DNA of 35,947 nucleotides from Comamonadaceae bacterium (GCA_027486495.1 JAIXOZ010000031.1:1-35947), one strand, 5' to 3'; positions 16,174 through 25,694 are shown, counted from the first letter of the stretch. Notes: generated by a model from the sequence alone, not told the origin. Program-made: numbers and translations.

Positions 16174-16328
16174 TTGAATACACCTTTCAGGAGCATCCGG
16201 GTTTACCCGAAAACTCGAAGGCGCTAGTGTGTATCAAGTGCGATAAAAATGCAAGTGATTGCTCGGAAAATAGGCAAAGACTATTTGTTCCTTTTAGTGC
16301 ATGTGAGTGCACACACCTACTGAGAGGT

Positions 16329-18632
16329 TCAACGAGCCGCATTGGCATCGGCCACGGTGAGTGCCGTCATGTTCACAATTCGGCGTACCGTGGTGCTGGG
16401 CGTCAAAATGTGTACCGGTTTGGCTGCACCCAGCAAGACCGGTCCGACGGCGATGTTGCCGCCCGCCGCTGTTTTGAGCAGGTTGTAGGCGATATTGGCC
16501 GCGTCGATGTTGGGCAGGACCAACAAATTGGCATCTCCCACCAAGGTGCTGTTGGGCATGAGGCTCTGGCGCGCCGCGGCATCGAGTGCAACGTCACCGT
16601 GCATTTCCCCATCAACTTCCAGCCAAGGCGCGTTTTGGCGCAGCAGGTCCAGCACATCGCGCATTTTCACGGCGCTGGGCTGGTCGGATGAACCAAAGTT
16701 GGAGTGTGAGAGCAGTGCTGCCTTGGGCTCGATGCCAAAACGGCGCATTTCTTCAGCCGCCATGATGGTGAATTCGGCCAGTTGTTGGGCGGTCGGATCG
16801 TAATTGACATGGGTGTCCACCATGAACACTTGACGGCCCGGGAGCATCAAGCCGTTCATGCAAGCGAAGGTGTTCACGCCTTTGCGCTTGCCCACGACTT
16901 GGTCGATGTAGTTCAGGTGCATGGGGTTGGTGCCCCAAGTGCCGCAAATCATGCCGTCCACGTCGCCTTTGTGCAGCAGCATGGCACCTATGAGCGACAA
17001 CCGGCGACGCATCTCGATTTTGGCAATTTGTTCTGTCACACCCTTGCGCTCGGTCATGCGGTGGTAGGTCTGCCAGAAATCGCGGTAACGGTGGTCGTCT
17101 TCCACGTTCACGATGTCGTAATCCAGCTCTTCTTTCAGGCGCAGGCCGAATTTTTCGATGCGCTCGGCAATCACAGCCGGGCGGCCAATCAGGGTGGGGC
17201 GGGCAATGCCTTCGTCTACCACGATCTGGGCGGCGCGAAGCACGCGCTCTTCTTCACCTTCGCTGTAGGCGATGCGTTTGTTCAGGGCGCGTTTGGCAGC
17301 CGTGAAAATGGGCTTCATCATGGTGCCGGAGGCGTACACAAAGCTTTGCAGGCGTTCGCGGTAAGCGTCCATGTCTGTGATGGGGCGAGAGGCCACGCCC
17401 GAGTCGAATGCCGCCTTGGCCACAGCAGGGGCGATCTTCATCATCAAGCGAGGGTCAAACGGCTTAGGGATCAGGTATTCCGGGCCAAATGCCAGCGGTT
17501 CACCCACATAAGCGGCGGCTACAACTTCGCTTTGCTCGGCTTGCGCCAACTCGGCAATCGCATGCACAGCTGCAATTTCCATCTCCAGCGTGATGGTGGT
17601 CGCGCCGCAGTCGAGTGCACCCCGGAAGATGTAGGGAAAGCACAGGACGTTGTTGACCTGGTTGGGGTAGTCAGTGCGGCCCGTGGCCATGATGGCGTCG
17701 TCGCGCACGGCCTTGACGTCTTCGGGGTTGATTTCGGGGTTGGGATTGGCCAGCGCAAAAATCAGCGGTTTGGCGGCCATGGACTGGACCATGTCCTGCT
17801 TGAGCACACCGCCTGCCGACAGGCCCAGAAACACGTCCGCCCCGGCGATCACTTCGCGCAAGGTGCGGTGCTCGGTTTTTTGCACGAACTGGATCTTGTC
17901 TTCGTCCATCAGCTCGGTGCGGCCCTCGTAGACCACGCCCGCCAGGTCGGTGACCCAGATGTTTTCACGCGGGATGCCCAGCTTGACCAGCAAACCCAGG
18001 CAAGCCAAGGCCGCTGCGCCAGCACCCGAGGTGACCAGTTTGATCTTTTTCGGGTCTTTACCGACGATTTTGAGGCCGTTCAGGATGGCTGCGCCCACCA
18101 CGATGGCGGTGCCGTGCTGGTCGTCGTGAAAGACCGGGATCTTCATGCGCTCGCGCAGCTTGCGCTCGATGTAGAAGCAGTCAGGCGCTTTGATGTCTTC
18201 GAGGTTGATGCCGCCAAAAGTGGGCTCCAACGACGCGATGATCTCGACCAGTTTTTCGGGGTCTTTCTCGTTGATCTCGATGTCGAACACGTCGATGCCC
18301 GAGAACTTCTTGAACAAGACGCCCTTGCCTTCCATGACCGGCTTGCTGGCCAGCGGGCCAATGTCGCCCAGGCCCAGCACGGCCGTTCCGTTGGTCACCA
18401 CGCCGACCAAGTTGCCGCGGCTGGTGTACTTGAAGGCGTTGGCCGGGTCTTTGACGATTTCTTCGCAAGGCGCGGCCACGCCGGGGGAATAAGCCAAGGC
18501 CAGGTCGTGCTGGTTGACCAGTTGCTTGGTGGGGGCAATGGCAATTTTGCCGGGGGTGGGGAACTCGTGGTATTCGAGTGCAGCTTTGCGCAGCTGGGTG
18601 CGTTTTTCTTCGGCGTGGACCTTGTTGGTCAT
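16329..18632 (-). CDS. maeB: NADP-dependent malic enzyme with C-terminal phosphotransacetylase-like domain
   Basis: MaeB decarboxylates malate to pyruvate and makes NADPH. Residues about 1-425 are the malic enzyme: [12 protein letters not shown] near 45, the metal- and substrate-binding segment [11 protein letters not shown] near 165, and the dinucleotide site [15 protein letters not shown] near 195. Residues about 430-767 are a phosphotransacetylase-like domain ([43 protein letters not shown]). In characterised fusions this domain does not produce acetyl phosphate but mediates oligomer control by acetyl-CoA. The 767-residue length is standard for the fused form. It is a single gene with its own upstream region of about 200 bp. 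Confidence 0.95.
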   Translation of the reverse strand: MTNKVHAEEKRTQLRKAALEYHEFPTPGKIAIAPTKQLVNQHDLALAYSPGVAAPCEEIVKDPANAFKYTSRGNLVGVVTNGTAVLGLGDIGPLASKPVMEGKGVLFKKFSGIDVFDIEINEKDPEKLVEIIASLEPTFGGINLEDIKAPDCFYIERKLRERMKIPVFHDDQHGTAIVVGAAILNGLKIVGKDPKKIKLVTSGAGAAALACLGLLVKLGIPRENIWVTDLAGVVYEGRTELMDEDKIQFVQKTEHRTLREVIAGADVFLGLSAGGVLKQDMVQSMAAKPLIFALANPNPEINPEDVKAVRDDAIMATGRTDYPNQVNNVLCFPYIFRGALDCGATTITLEMEIAAVHAIAELAQAEQSEVVAAAYVGEPLAFGPEYLIPKPFDPRLMMKIAPAVAKAAFDSGVASRPITDMDAYRERLQSFVYASGTMMKPIFTAAKRALNKRIAYSEGEEERVLRAAQIVVDEGIARPTLIGRPAVIAERIEKFGLRLKEELDYDIVNVEDDHRYRDFWQTYHRMTERKGVTEQIAKIEMRRRLSLIGAMLLHKGDVDGMICGTWGTNPMHLNYIDQVVGKRKGVNTFACMNGLMLPGRQVFMVDTHVNYDPTAQQLAEFTIMAAEEMRRFGIEPKAALLSHSNFGSSDQPSAVKMRDVLDLLRQNAPWLEVDGEMHGDVALDAAARQSLMPNSTLVGDANLLVLPNIDAANIAYNLLKTAAGGNIAVGPVLLGAAKPVHILTPSTTVRRIVNMTALTVADANAAR

Positions 18633-18803
18633 TGTTTTGGCTCCGTTGTAGGGATGTGCTGTCAGGGCTGCCGGGATTCAGCGGCTTGGATGCATGGCAA
18701 GGAGTTTGTCAATGCGCAAGGCGACAGTCTGCAGGTATTTTCATTGTAGACCCCTGATTCAATGGTTCGAGTCCGGGTAATGCCCCTCGCAAGTGACTTG
18801 GCT

Positions 18804-18827
18804 TTTGACTTTTGCGCAAAAGTCAAA
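18804..18827. repeat. 24-bp perfect palindrome downstream of the MOSC gene
   Basis: Arms TTTGACTTTT and AAAAGTCAAA flank GCGC with no mismatch. Next to it, 18790-18800 reads CAAGT-G-ACTTG, a second, odd-length palindrome. The larger one begins 5 bp after the MOSC stop on the minus strand and lies about 170 bp upstream of maeB. It can form a 10-bp hairpin and may terminate the murU-pepP-MOSC transcript, but no T-run follows, so an operator for maeB is an alternative. Confidence 0.75.
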
Positions 18828-18831
18828 CGAA

Positions 18832-19437
18832 TCAGCGCAGATGTTTCCAGGCTTTGTGCCGCAAGGCCTCGGTCAGGCAGGTCGAACGCGACCCGGCCAA
18901 CACTTGGCAAGTGGCCTCGGCTTGCAAAAAGCCAGGTTTTTCTACCGCCAGATAAAAGCCGCAGCGCCCGCTTTGCACCATGTCTTTGGCGGCCTGGGCG
19001 TAGCCCATGACGGCGTTGAACTTGCCGCAGGGCTCGCGCGGCTGCGTGATGCGCAAAATCACGCTGCCAAAGTCCAGGCGGTCGCCAATGAACAGATCGT
19101 GTTCGAGCAGGCCTTGCAAGCTCAGGTTTTCGCCCAAGTAGCCTGGAGCTAAGGCTTCTTCAAACATCGTTGCACCCTGCTTTTGGCGCTGTGCTTGCCA
19201 CCACGGCAGATGTTCCGAAGGCAAGGCGTACACCGCTTTGCTCATGCCGCCATGCACCGACAAATCAGCCTGCTCGTCACCCGCCAAGCCCAGGACACCG
19301 ACCTCAATGGGCCCGGAGACGGCGGTTTTGCCGATGGCCGACACCAGTTTGCGCCCACCCACCATCAGGGGGCGAACCCGACCGGTCTGTATGGACAGCA
19401 GCGTGCCCGACAGACTGGGCGGCGAATGAGGCTGCAT
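18832..19437 (-). CDS. MOSC-domain protein (YiiM-like)
   Basis: MOSC domains occur in molybdenum-cofactor sulfurases and in YiiM/YcbX-type proteins that handle N-hydroxylated substrates with molybdenum cofactor. Family features seen are GLAGDEQADLSVHGG near residues 50-64, KAVYALPSEHLPWW, GENLSLQGLLEHDLFIGDRL near residue 105-125 and the cysteine in QPREPCGKFN near residue 135, which is the conserved MOSC cysteine. A C-terminal helical tail (about 160-201) is also usual in YiiM. At 201 residues the length fits. It starts 9 nt after the pepP stop, so it is translated from the same message as pepP. Confidence 0.88.
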   Translation of the reverse strand: MQPHSPPSLSGTLLSIQTGRVRPLMVGGRKLVSAIGKTAVSGPIEVGVLGLAGDEQADLSVHGGMSKAVYALPSEHLPWWQAQRQKQGATMFEEALAPGYLGENLSLQGLLEHDLFIGDRLDFGSVILRITQPREPCGKFNAVMGYAQAAKDMVQSGRCGFYLAVEKPGFLQAEATCQVLAGSRSTCLTEALRHKAWKHLR

Positions 19438-19446
19438 GGGGGTGCT

Positions 19447-20838
19447 TCAGCCCCGCATCAAGGCTTCGATCTCGTCGGCCTTGACCGGCGCACCGCGTGT
19501 GATCAGCTCACACCCGGTGGCGGTCACGATGGCATCGTCCTCGATGCGGATGCCAATGTTGTGGAACTTTTCGGGCACACCGGGGGCAGGGCGCACGTAC
19601 AGGCCCGGCTCGATGGTCAGCACCATGCCTGGCTGAAGGATGCGGCTGGGGCGGTCTTTGATGAGCTCGCCGCTCAGCGGGTCCTTGCGTTCACTGACCT
19701 GACCCACCTGCGAGGGCTCGACATAGCTGCCGCAGTCGTGCACATCCATGCCCAGCCAGTGGCCGGTGCGGTGCATGTAAAACTGGAAATAGCTGCGGTT
19801 GGCGATCACGTCTTGCGCGTTGCCCACCTTGTTTTTGTCGAGCAGGCCCACGTCGAGCAAGCCCTGCGCCAGCACGGCCACGGTGGCTTCATGCGGGTCC
19901 ACAAAACGGGCGCCCGCCTTGGTGGCGGCCACGGCGGCGTCTTGTGATGCCAGCACCAGGTCGTACAAAGCGCGTTGCGGTCCGGTGAAGGTGCCGTTGG
20001 CCGGGAAGGTGCGGGTGATGTCGCTGGCGTAGCCGTCCAGTTCACAACCGGCGTCGATCAGCACCAAGTCGCCGTTTTGGATCAAGGCCGTATCGGCGCG
20101 GTAATGCAGCACGCAGGCGTTGGCACCGCCCGCCACGATGGAGCCGTAAGCCGGGTACTGCGAGCCGTGCTGGCGAAACTCGTGCAGCAACTCGGCGTCC
20201 AGGTGGTATTCACGCACCTCTTGGCCCGCACGCAGCATGGCCGCGCTGCGCTGCATGGCACGGATGTGGGCGCGGGCGCTGATGGCACTGGCACGGCGCA
20301 TGATGTCTTGCTCGTGTGCGTCTTTCACAAGGCGCATTTCGTCCAGCAGGCTGCACAGATCGCGCTGCTGCTCGGGGCACAAAGCGCCGTAGCGCACCCG
20401 CGCACGCACCGATTGGAGCCAGCCATTCACCAGACTTTCGAGACCGGTGTGGATGGCAAAGGGGTACCAAACGGTGCTGCGGTTTTCCAGCAGCTTCGGC
20501 ATGTGCGCGGCCATCTCACCGATCGGCAATGCCCGGTTCACACCCAAAGCAGCGGGTGCGGCGTCTGGCCCCAAGCGGATGCCGTCCCAGATTTCGCGCT
20601 CCAGGTCTTTGGGCTGGCAAAACAGCGTGCACTCGCCATCGGCGGTGATCACCAAACTGGCGTGCGGCTCGGTGAACCCGGTCAGGTAATAAAAGTAACT
20701 GTCGTGCCTGTACAGGTAATCGCTGTCCCGGTTGCGCTGTCGCTCGGGCGCGGTGGGGATGATGGCGATCCCGCCAGCACCCAATTGGGCAGCCAGGCGG
20801 GCACGGCGTTGGGCGTAGAGTGGGGTGGTATCGGTCAT
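19447..20838 (-). CDS. pepP: Xaa-Pro aminopeptidase P
   Basis: PepP is a cytosolic dimetal peptidase that removes an N-terminal residue preceding proline. The N-terminal creatinase-like domain (residues about 1-165) includes RDSDYLYRHDSYFYYLTGF. The pita-bread catalytic domain carries the five metal ligands in order: two aspartates in IDAGCELDGYASDITRTFP, a histidine in HRTGHWLGMDVHD, a glutamate in IEPGLY and a glutamate in IRIEDD. The length of 463 residues is normal. It lies 83 nt downstream of murU on the same strand and 9 nt before the MOSC gene, suggesting a murU-pepP-MOSC operon. Confidence 0.96.
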   Translation of the reverse strand: MTDTTPLYAQRRARLAAQLGAGGIAIIPTAPERQRNRDSDYLYRHDSYFYYLTGFTEPHASLVITADGECTLFCQPKDLEREIWDGIRLGPDAAPAALGVNRALPIGEMAAHMPKLLENRSTVWYPFAIHTGLESLVNGWLQSVRARVRYGALCPEQQRDLCSLLDEMRLVKDAHEQDIMRRASAISARAHIRAMQRSAAMLRAGQEVREYHLDAELLHEFRQHGSQYPAYGSIVAGGANACVLHYRADTALIQNGDLVLIDAGCELDGYASDITRTFPANGTFTGPQRALYDLVLASQDAAVAATKAGARFVDPHEATVAVLAQGLLDVGLLDKNKVGNAQDVIANRSYFQFYMHRTGHWLGMDVHDCGSYVEPSQVGQVSERKDPLSGELIKDRPSRILQPGMVLTIEPGLYVRPAPGVPEKFHNIGIRIEDDAIVTATGCELITRGAPVKADEIEALMRG

Positions 20839-20921
20839 TTGCAGAGCAGTCCCTTAAGAAGATGCCATTATGTTCGTTCCCCTTTAATGGCGAATGTCCA
20901 CAGAGTCACACGGGTGCCTGA

Positions 20922-21707
20922 TCAGGCGCCGCTGTCATTGAGCTGGGCCAGCCGATGTGGTGTGCCCACATCGGTCCAATCGCCCGCGTACACCTCGCCC
21001 GACACCTGGCCCCGGTCCATGGCCGCACGCAGCAAAGGCGCCAGGGCCAGCGCCACGCCATCTGGGTTGCCAGGGGGCAAGCCACAGCCTGCAAAAAAAG
21101 TCTTTTTGTAAAGTGCGATGGTGCTGAAGGTGAACGCGCAGCCGGGGCTGCCTTTGGGCAGGTTGAGCACCTGTCTTGCGGCCGACAGGCCAAAGTCACC
21201 GCCCGTGTTGTGCGCGGGGTTGGGCACCAGCCACAGGTGGGCCCGCGCATCGCTGGCGGCAAAACGCTGCAGGGCCTCTGGCTTGAACACAAAGTCGGGG
21301 GCAAACACGTCACCTGCCACGACCCAGAACACCTCATCGAGCTGAGGCAAAGCCCGCACAATGCCGCCCGCGGTTTCCAGCGCCCGGCCAAAATCCCGGC
21401 CTTCGTGCGAATAACGAATGTGCACATCGGGCAGGCCAGTCCAGTGGGCTTGGTCACCCAAGAGGGCCGGAATCTGCTCGCCCAGCCAAGCGGTGTTGAC
21501 CAGTTGTTGCACAAAGCCGCCACGGGCCAGAGCCTGCATGGGCCACAACATGAGTGGCTGGCCGCGCACAGGCAGCAGGGGCTTGGGGGTCTGGTCGGTG
21601 AGAGGGCGCATGCGCTCGCCGCGTCCGGCGGCCAGCACCATGGCTTGGGCGAGCGGCCTGGCGCTGACCGAATGCGGTTGTAAAGTGGGCGTAGATGAAG
21701 TTGGCAT
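20922..21707 (-). CDS. murU: N-acetylmuramate alpha-1-phosphate uridylyltransferase
   Basis: MurU makes UDP-MurNAc from the MurNAc-1-phosphate that AmgK produces, closing the peptidoglycan-sugar recycling loop. The nucleotidyltransferase signature AMVLAAGRGERMRPLTDQTPKPLLPV starts near residue 23. ETAGGIV near 112 and VVAGDVF near 128 provide the sugar and metal-binding positions, and DWTDVGTPHRL lies near the C-terminus. The protein has about 20 extra N-terminal residues before the first strand, so the start could also be internal. In pseudomonads murU sits next to amgK; here it is in the pepP operon instead, about 10 kb from amgK. A role as another NDP-sugar synthase is less likely given amgK in the same window. 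Confidence 0.88.
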   Translation of the reverse strand: MPTSSTPTLQPHSVSARPLAQAMVLAAGRGERMRPLTDQTPKPLLPVRGQPLMLWPMQALARGGFVQQLVNTAWLGEQIPALLGDQAHWTGLPDVHIRYSHEGRDFGRALETAGGIVRALPQLDEVFWVVAGDVFAPDFVFKPEALQRFAASDARAHLWLVPNPAHNTGGDFGLSAARQVLNLPKGSPGCAFTFSTIALYKKTFFAGCGLPPGNPDGVALALAPLLRAAMDRGQVSGEVYAGDWTDVGTPHRLAQLNDSGA

Positions 21708-21831
21708 CCCTGAATGGTGCCACGGCTGCAGGCGCTCTCGGGACAGCCCCAGTCAAATGCCACGTCCTAAACTTCGCCGTGTTGGCCTTGTGCAGTGCAT
21801 CTGCCAGGCCCCTCTTCAGGAGACAGAGCCC

Positions 21832-22926
21832 ATGACACGCCCCCACATCAGCGTCATCACCGCCGCACAAAACGCTTCTCAGCGCATGGCCGATCGCCAG
21901 ACACCTTTTGTGATGAACGACTGGTACGTGGCCGCTTTTGGCGAAGAGATCAAGGACCAGCTGCTGGCCCGCACCCTGTTGGGCCGCCGTCTGGTGTTTT
22001 ACCGCGCCAGCGACGGCCGCGTGGTGGCCCTGGAAGACCGTTGCCCCCACCGCTCCATGCCGCTGTCAGCGGGCAAGTTGGAGCAAGACACCATCGTGTG
22101 CGGCTACCACGGTCTGCGCTTCAACACCGAGGGCGATTGCATCGAGGTGCCCTCTCAGTCGACTTGCCCGCCCAATATGGGCATCCGGGTCTACCGCACC
22201 ATCGAACGCGGTGCGGTGGTTTGGATCTGGATGGGTGATGCCAACCAGGCTGACGAGTCCAAACTGCCCGCGCAGGACTGGATGACCGACGCCCAGTGGG
22301 AGCGCTCACAAGGTCATTTGAGTTTGCAGGCCAACTACGTTCGGCTGCATGAAAACCTGCTGGACCTGACGCATTTGAGCTTTCTGCATGCCAAGAGCTT
22401 TGGCACACCCGACTACGCCAAGGCCGCATTCGAAAGCGTCATCGGGGATGGCCAATTTGCCTTGCTGCGCAACGTGGTCCCCACGACCTTGCCGCCCGTG
22501 TGGGGCATCCCGACCGGTTTGACAGGCCAGGGCCAGGCGGCCCGCATCGTGCGCTCGGAGTTCCGCAGTCTGGGCCTGCACGAGGTGTCGGTCACTTTTT
22601 ACGACTGCCACCTGCCCGAAACTACACGCCCGCAGTTTCGCATCCGCACCGCCCACATGCCCACCCCTGAGACGGCCACCAGCACGCATTACTTCATCGT
22701 GCACGGGCGAGACTTTGCGCAAGGCGATGCGCAGACCACCCGGTTCATGCACGACCAGTTGTTTGTGGCTTTTCAGGAAGATGTGGACGGCTTGGCTCTG
22801 CAGGAGCTGGCACTGGCCGGTACCCCGGCCGAGGATTTGTACGAATTTTCGGTGGCCGCCGACGCGCCTGCGGTCGCCATGCGCCGCTACGTGTTGGCGC
22901 GGCAGCAAAAAGAAGCCAAGGCCTGA
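21832..22926 (+). CDS. Rieske non-heme iron oxygenase, vanillate O-demethylase (VanA)-like
   Basis: The Rieske [2Fe-2S] site is CPH...CGYH (near residues 69-91). The mononuclear iron site is HENLLDLTHLSFLH near residues 178-190, with a distal acidic residue probably in EDVDGLALQE. This layout is that of VanA-type alpha-only oxygenases, which demethylate methoxylated aromatics or hydroxylate related compounds. AGGAG precedes ATG 21832 by about 9 nt. Such oxygenases need a reductase (VanB); none is adjacent, so electrons must come from elsewhere. The gene is alone between divergent murU and convergent psd. Substrate is unknown. Confidence 0.88.
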   Translation: MTRPHISVITAAQNASQRMADRQTPFVMNDWYVAAFGEEIKDQLLARTLLGRRLVFYRASDGRVVALEDRCPHRSMPLSAGKLEQDTIVCGYHGLRFNTEGDCIEVPSQSTCPPNMGIRVYRTIERGAVVWIWMGDANQADESKLPAQDWMTDAQWERSQGHLSLQANYVRLHENLLDLTHLSFLHAKSFGTPDYAKAAFESVIGDGQFALLRNVVPTTLPPVWGIPTGLTGQGQAARIVRSEFRSLGLHEVSVTFYDCHLPETTRPQFRIRTAHMPTPETATSTHYFIVHGRDFAQGDAQTTRFMHDQLFVAFQEDVDGLALQELALAGTPAEDLYEFSVAADAPAVAMRRYVLARQQKEAKA

Positions 22927-22940
22927 GCGAACCCCACTGC

Positions 22941-23804
22941 TCAGCGCAAAGCGTCCATGGCCTCGCCCATGACGATGGGGCGTGTGGGGGTCCAGTCCGC
23001 GTTGAACTGCATCACGCCCTTGGGGAACAGCATCACCACGGTGGAGCCGAGCAGAAAGCGACCCATTTCCTCGCCTTGCGCCAAGGTGATGCTGCCCATC
23101 TCATAAGTCCATTCGCGCACCGTCCCGGGGCGCGGCGGGTTCACCACGCCGTGCCACACGGTGGCCATGCTGCCCACAATGGTGGCGCCCACCAGCACCA
23201 TCACAAAGGGGCCTTGTTCGCCTTCAAACACACACACCACCCGCTCATTGCGGGCAAACAGGCCTGGCACACCACGAGCCGTGGTCGGGTTGACCGAGAA
23301 CAAATCACCCGGCACGTAAATCATGCGCGTCAGGCGCCCCGCACAAGGCATGTGGATGCGGTGGTAGTCGCGGGGGCTGAGGTAGAGCGTGGCAAATTCA
23401 CCGTCTTGAAACTGCGCTGCCAGCGCCGCGTCGCCGCCTACCAAGGCGCGGGTGCTGTAGCCGTGCCCCTTGGCCTGAAACACCTGGTCGCCTGCAATCG
23501 GGCCGCATTGGCTGATGGCGCCGTCCACCGGGCTGACAAAGGCCGCGGCCGCCAAAGGGCGGGCACCGCCGCGCAGGGGGCGGGTGAAGAACTCGTTGAA
23601 GCTCTTGTAGCTGGCCGTGTCGGGGTTGGCGGCTTCGGCCATGTTCACGTTGTAGCGCTTCACAAACCAGTTGATGATGCCGGTGGTCGCGCCGCCCCAC
23701 TGGCTGCCCGCGACCCAGCCCGCAAAGACGGTCAGGGCTTGTTTGGGGATCAGGTGCTGCGGCAAGACCGCCAAGCGGTCAGAAAAGGAAGGGGAACTGG
23801 ACAT
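22941..23804 (-). CDS. psd: Phosphatidylserine decarboxylase proenzyme
   Basis: Psd converts phosphatidylserine to phosphatidylethanolamine at the inner membrane. The proenzyme cleaves itself at the Gly-Ser bond to make the pyruvoyl group; here this is LGSTVVMLFP near residue 255, the typical site. NEFFTRPLR near 68 and FVSPVDGAIS near 90, together with PRDYHRIHMP near 143, are family blocks. The length of 287 residues matches bacterial Psd. It is convergent with the Rieske gene, 14 nt apart, and divergent from the ABC transporter genes. Confidence 0.96.
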   Translation of the reverse strand: MSSSPSFSDRLAVLPQHLIPKQALTVFAGWVAGSQWGGATTGIINWFVKRYNVNMAEAANPDTASYKSFNEFFTRPLRGGARPLAAAAFVSPVDGAISQCGPIAGDQVFQAKGHGYSTRALVGGDAALAAQFQDGEFATLYLSPRDYHRIHMPCAGRLTRMIYVPGDLFSVNPTTARGVPGLFARNERVVCVFEGEQGPFVMVLVGATIVGSMATVWHGVVNPPRPGTVREWTYEMGSITLAQGEEMGRFLLGSTVVMLFPKGVMQFNADWTPTRPIVMGEAMDALR

Positions 23805-23897
23805 GAAGGGGCCGCAGGTGCGGTTCAGAAGAAGGCCCTGATTTTATCGGTCACCTGCCAACCTGCTCCGGCATGCCGTCAAGGGCACAATCCGGGT

Positions 23898-24827
23898 ATG
23901 AACACCCCACTGCTTTCGGTCGAACATCTGGTCAAACGCTACGGCGACACCACGGTGGTCAACGACCTGTCTTTCCACATCAACCCCGGCGAATGCCTGG
24001 GCGTCATCGGCCCCAACGGCGCGGGCAAAACCACCACACTGCGCATGTGCCTGGGACTCTCGCAGCCCGATGGCGGTGAAATCCGGTATTTCAACGGTTT
24101 GCAAATGCCGCATGATGCGCTGGCCATCAAGGCCCGCTTGGGCGTGGTGGCGCAAATGGACACGCTGGACCCGGACTTCACCGCCGAAGAAAACTTGCTG
24201 GTGTTCGGCCGTTACTTTGGCCTGCCCGACGCCGTGATCCGCGAACGCATTCCGCAGCTGCTGGAGTTTGGGGCGCTGAGCCACAAAGCCAAAGCCAAGC
24301 CCGGCGAGTTGTCGGGTGGCATGAAGCGGCGGTTGAGCCTGTCGCGCGCCCTCATCAACCAGCCGCAACTGCTGATGCTGGACGAGCCCACCACCGGCCT
24401 GGACCCGCAGGCGCGCCACCTGATGTGGGAGCGCCTGCAGCTGTTGTTGCTAGAAGGTAAATCCATTTTGCTCACTACCCACTTCATGGACGAGGCCGAA
24501 CGCCTGTGCGGTCGCCTCTTGGTGCTGGACCAGGGCCGCAAGATCGCCGAAGGCAAACCCCGCGATTTGATCGCCCAGCACCTGGAGCCCGAAGTGGTGG
24601 AAGTGTTTGGCCAAGGCGCAGTGGCGCTGGCACAAGAAGCGGGCTTGAAAGCCCTGGCGGGCCGGGTGGAGGTCAGCGGTGAAACGGTCTTCTTCTACAC
24701 GCACGACAGCCGGGCCCTGATGGCGGCCCTGCAAGCCTGGCCCACGCTGCGAACCCTCCACCGCCCTTCCAATCTGGAAGACCTGTTCCTGAAGTTGACC
24801 GGACGCCAGATCCGTGAGGAGGGTTGA
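23898..24827 (+). CDS. ABC transporter ATP-binding protein, NodI/DrrA-like
   Basis: All ABC ATPase motifs are present: Walker A GPNGAGKTTT near residue 40, Q-loop VVAQMDTLD, signature LSGGMKRRLSLSRAL near 145, Walker B LLMLDEPTTGLD near 165 and the switch histidine in LTTHFMDEAE. The C-terminal extension of about 80 residues (VVEVFGQGAVALA... NLEDLFLKLTGR) is the DrrA/NodI type. ATG 23898 gives 309 residues. The next gene is an ABC-2 permease whose start follows this stop by 2 nt. Together they form an exporter. NodI/NodJ proteins export lipo-chitin oligosaccharides in rhizobia, but this pair also occurs widely outside nodulating bacteria, and its substrate here is unknown. Confidence 0.92.
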   Translation: MNTPLLSVEHLVKRYGDTTVVNDLSFHINPGECLGVIGPNGAGKTTTLRMCLGLSQPDGGEIRYFNGLQMPHDALAIKARLGVVAQMDTLDPDFTAEENLLVFGRYFGLPDAVIRERIPQLLEFGALSHKAKAKPGELSGGMKRRLSLSRALINQPQLLMLDEPTTGLDPQARHLMWERLQLLLLEGKSILLTTHFMDEAERLCGRLLVLDQGRKIAEGKPRDLIAQHLEPEVVEVFGQGAVALAQEAGLKALAGRVEVSGETVFFYTHDSRALMAALQAWPTLRTLHRPSNLEDLFLKLTGRQIREEG

Positions 24828-24829
24828 AT

Positions 24830-25636
24830 ATGAGCCAAATTCAAAACAACATCTGGGCCGCGCCCCGCCTGTCCATGCGCTGGTGGCCGGTGTTCTTGCG
24901 CAACTGGTTGGTCTGGAAAAAGCTGGCCATCCCCAGCTTGGTGGGCAACATTGCCGAGCCACTCATGTGGCTGGTGGCCTTTGGCTATGGCATGGGCGCG
25001 CTCATCGGGCAGGTCGAGATGGGCGGCGAGAAGGTGCCCTACATCCTGTTTTTGGCCAGCGGCAGCATCTGCATGAGCGCCATGAACGCGGCGACCTTTG
25101 AGGCCTTGTACTCGGCGTTTTCGCGCATGCATGTACAAAAAACCTGGGACGGCATCATGAACGCTCCGGTGCGGCTGGACGATGTGGTGCTGGCCGAAAT
25201 GCTGTGGGCCGCGTTCAAGGCGCTTTTCAGCGTCACGGCCATCATGCTGGTGATGCTCGCTTTGGGCATCAGCCACAGCTGGAAACTCTTGGTCGCTTGG
25301 CCCGTGCTGCTGGGTGTGGGCATCACCTTCAGCTGCATGGCGCTCATCTTCAATGCGCTGGCCAAGGGCTACGACTTTTTCACTTACTACTTCACCCTGT
25401 TCCTCACACCGATGATGTTCCTCTCGGGCATCTTTTTCCCGCGTGAGCAACTGCCCGCGTTTGTGCGCCTGATCGCCGACTGGTTGCCGCTGTCGGTGGC
25501 CGTCGACTTGGTGCGCCCCATGTTCATGGACCGCTGGCCAGACGAGCCCGTGCGCCTGGTGGGGGTGCTGGCAGCGTTTGCGGGGGTGTCGTTTTGGATT
25601 GCCTTGGCCTTGACGCGCAAGCGGTTCAGGAGTTGA
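24830..25636 (+). CDS. ABC-2 type transporter permease, NodJ-like
   Basis: The protein is a polytopic membrane protein with about six helices. Segments seen include LVGNIAEPLMWLVAFGYGMG near 45-63, YILFLASGSICMSAMNA near 75, LFSVTAIMLVMLALGIS near 130-145, LLGVGITFSCMALIFNAL near 165, and TYYFTLFLTPMMFLSGIFFP near 185-205. The last carries the usual ABC-2 signature with FLSGIFFPREQLP. ATG 24830 has GAGGAGG about 8 nt upstream and follows the ATPase stop immediately. It is the membrane half of the NodI/NodJ-like exporter. Substrate not deducible. Confidence 0.92.
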   Translation: MSQIQNNIWAAPRLSMRWWPVFLRNWLVWKKLAIPSLVGNIAEPLMWLVAFGYGMGALIGQVEMGGEKVPYILFLASGSICMSAMNAATFEALYSAFSRMHVQKTWDGIMNAPVRLDDVVLAEMLWAAFKALFSVTAIMLVMLALGISHSWKLLVAWPVLLGVGITFSCMALIFNALAKGYDFFTYYFTLFLTPMMFLSGIFFPREQLPAFVRLIADWLPLSVAVDLVRPMFMDRWPDEPVRLVGVLAAFAGVSFWIALALTRKRFRS

Positions 25637-25694
25637 TGGCGGGTGAAGCCACCAAGCAGGTGGATGGTTCAGAAAAAGGATGTCGCCAAGTGGG

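Noticed and set aside
16297..16312. Hairpin GTGCA/TGCAC downstream of maeB as terminator
   Set aside because: The stem is only 5 bp and no T-run follows on the minus strand.
16782..18749. Plus-strand open frame of 655 codons opposite maeB
   Set aside because: It is fully antisense to a well-supported maeB gene. Its His/Gln/Val-rich product is what the complement of high-GC coding DNA gives, and no domain is recognisable.
18750..18785. tRNA-like T-loop sequence GGTTCGAGTCC in the MOSC-maeB gap
   Set aside because: Only two base pairs flank the loop, and no acceptor, anticodon or D arm is found; treated as chance or an untraceable remnant.
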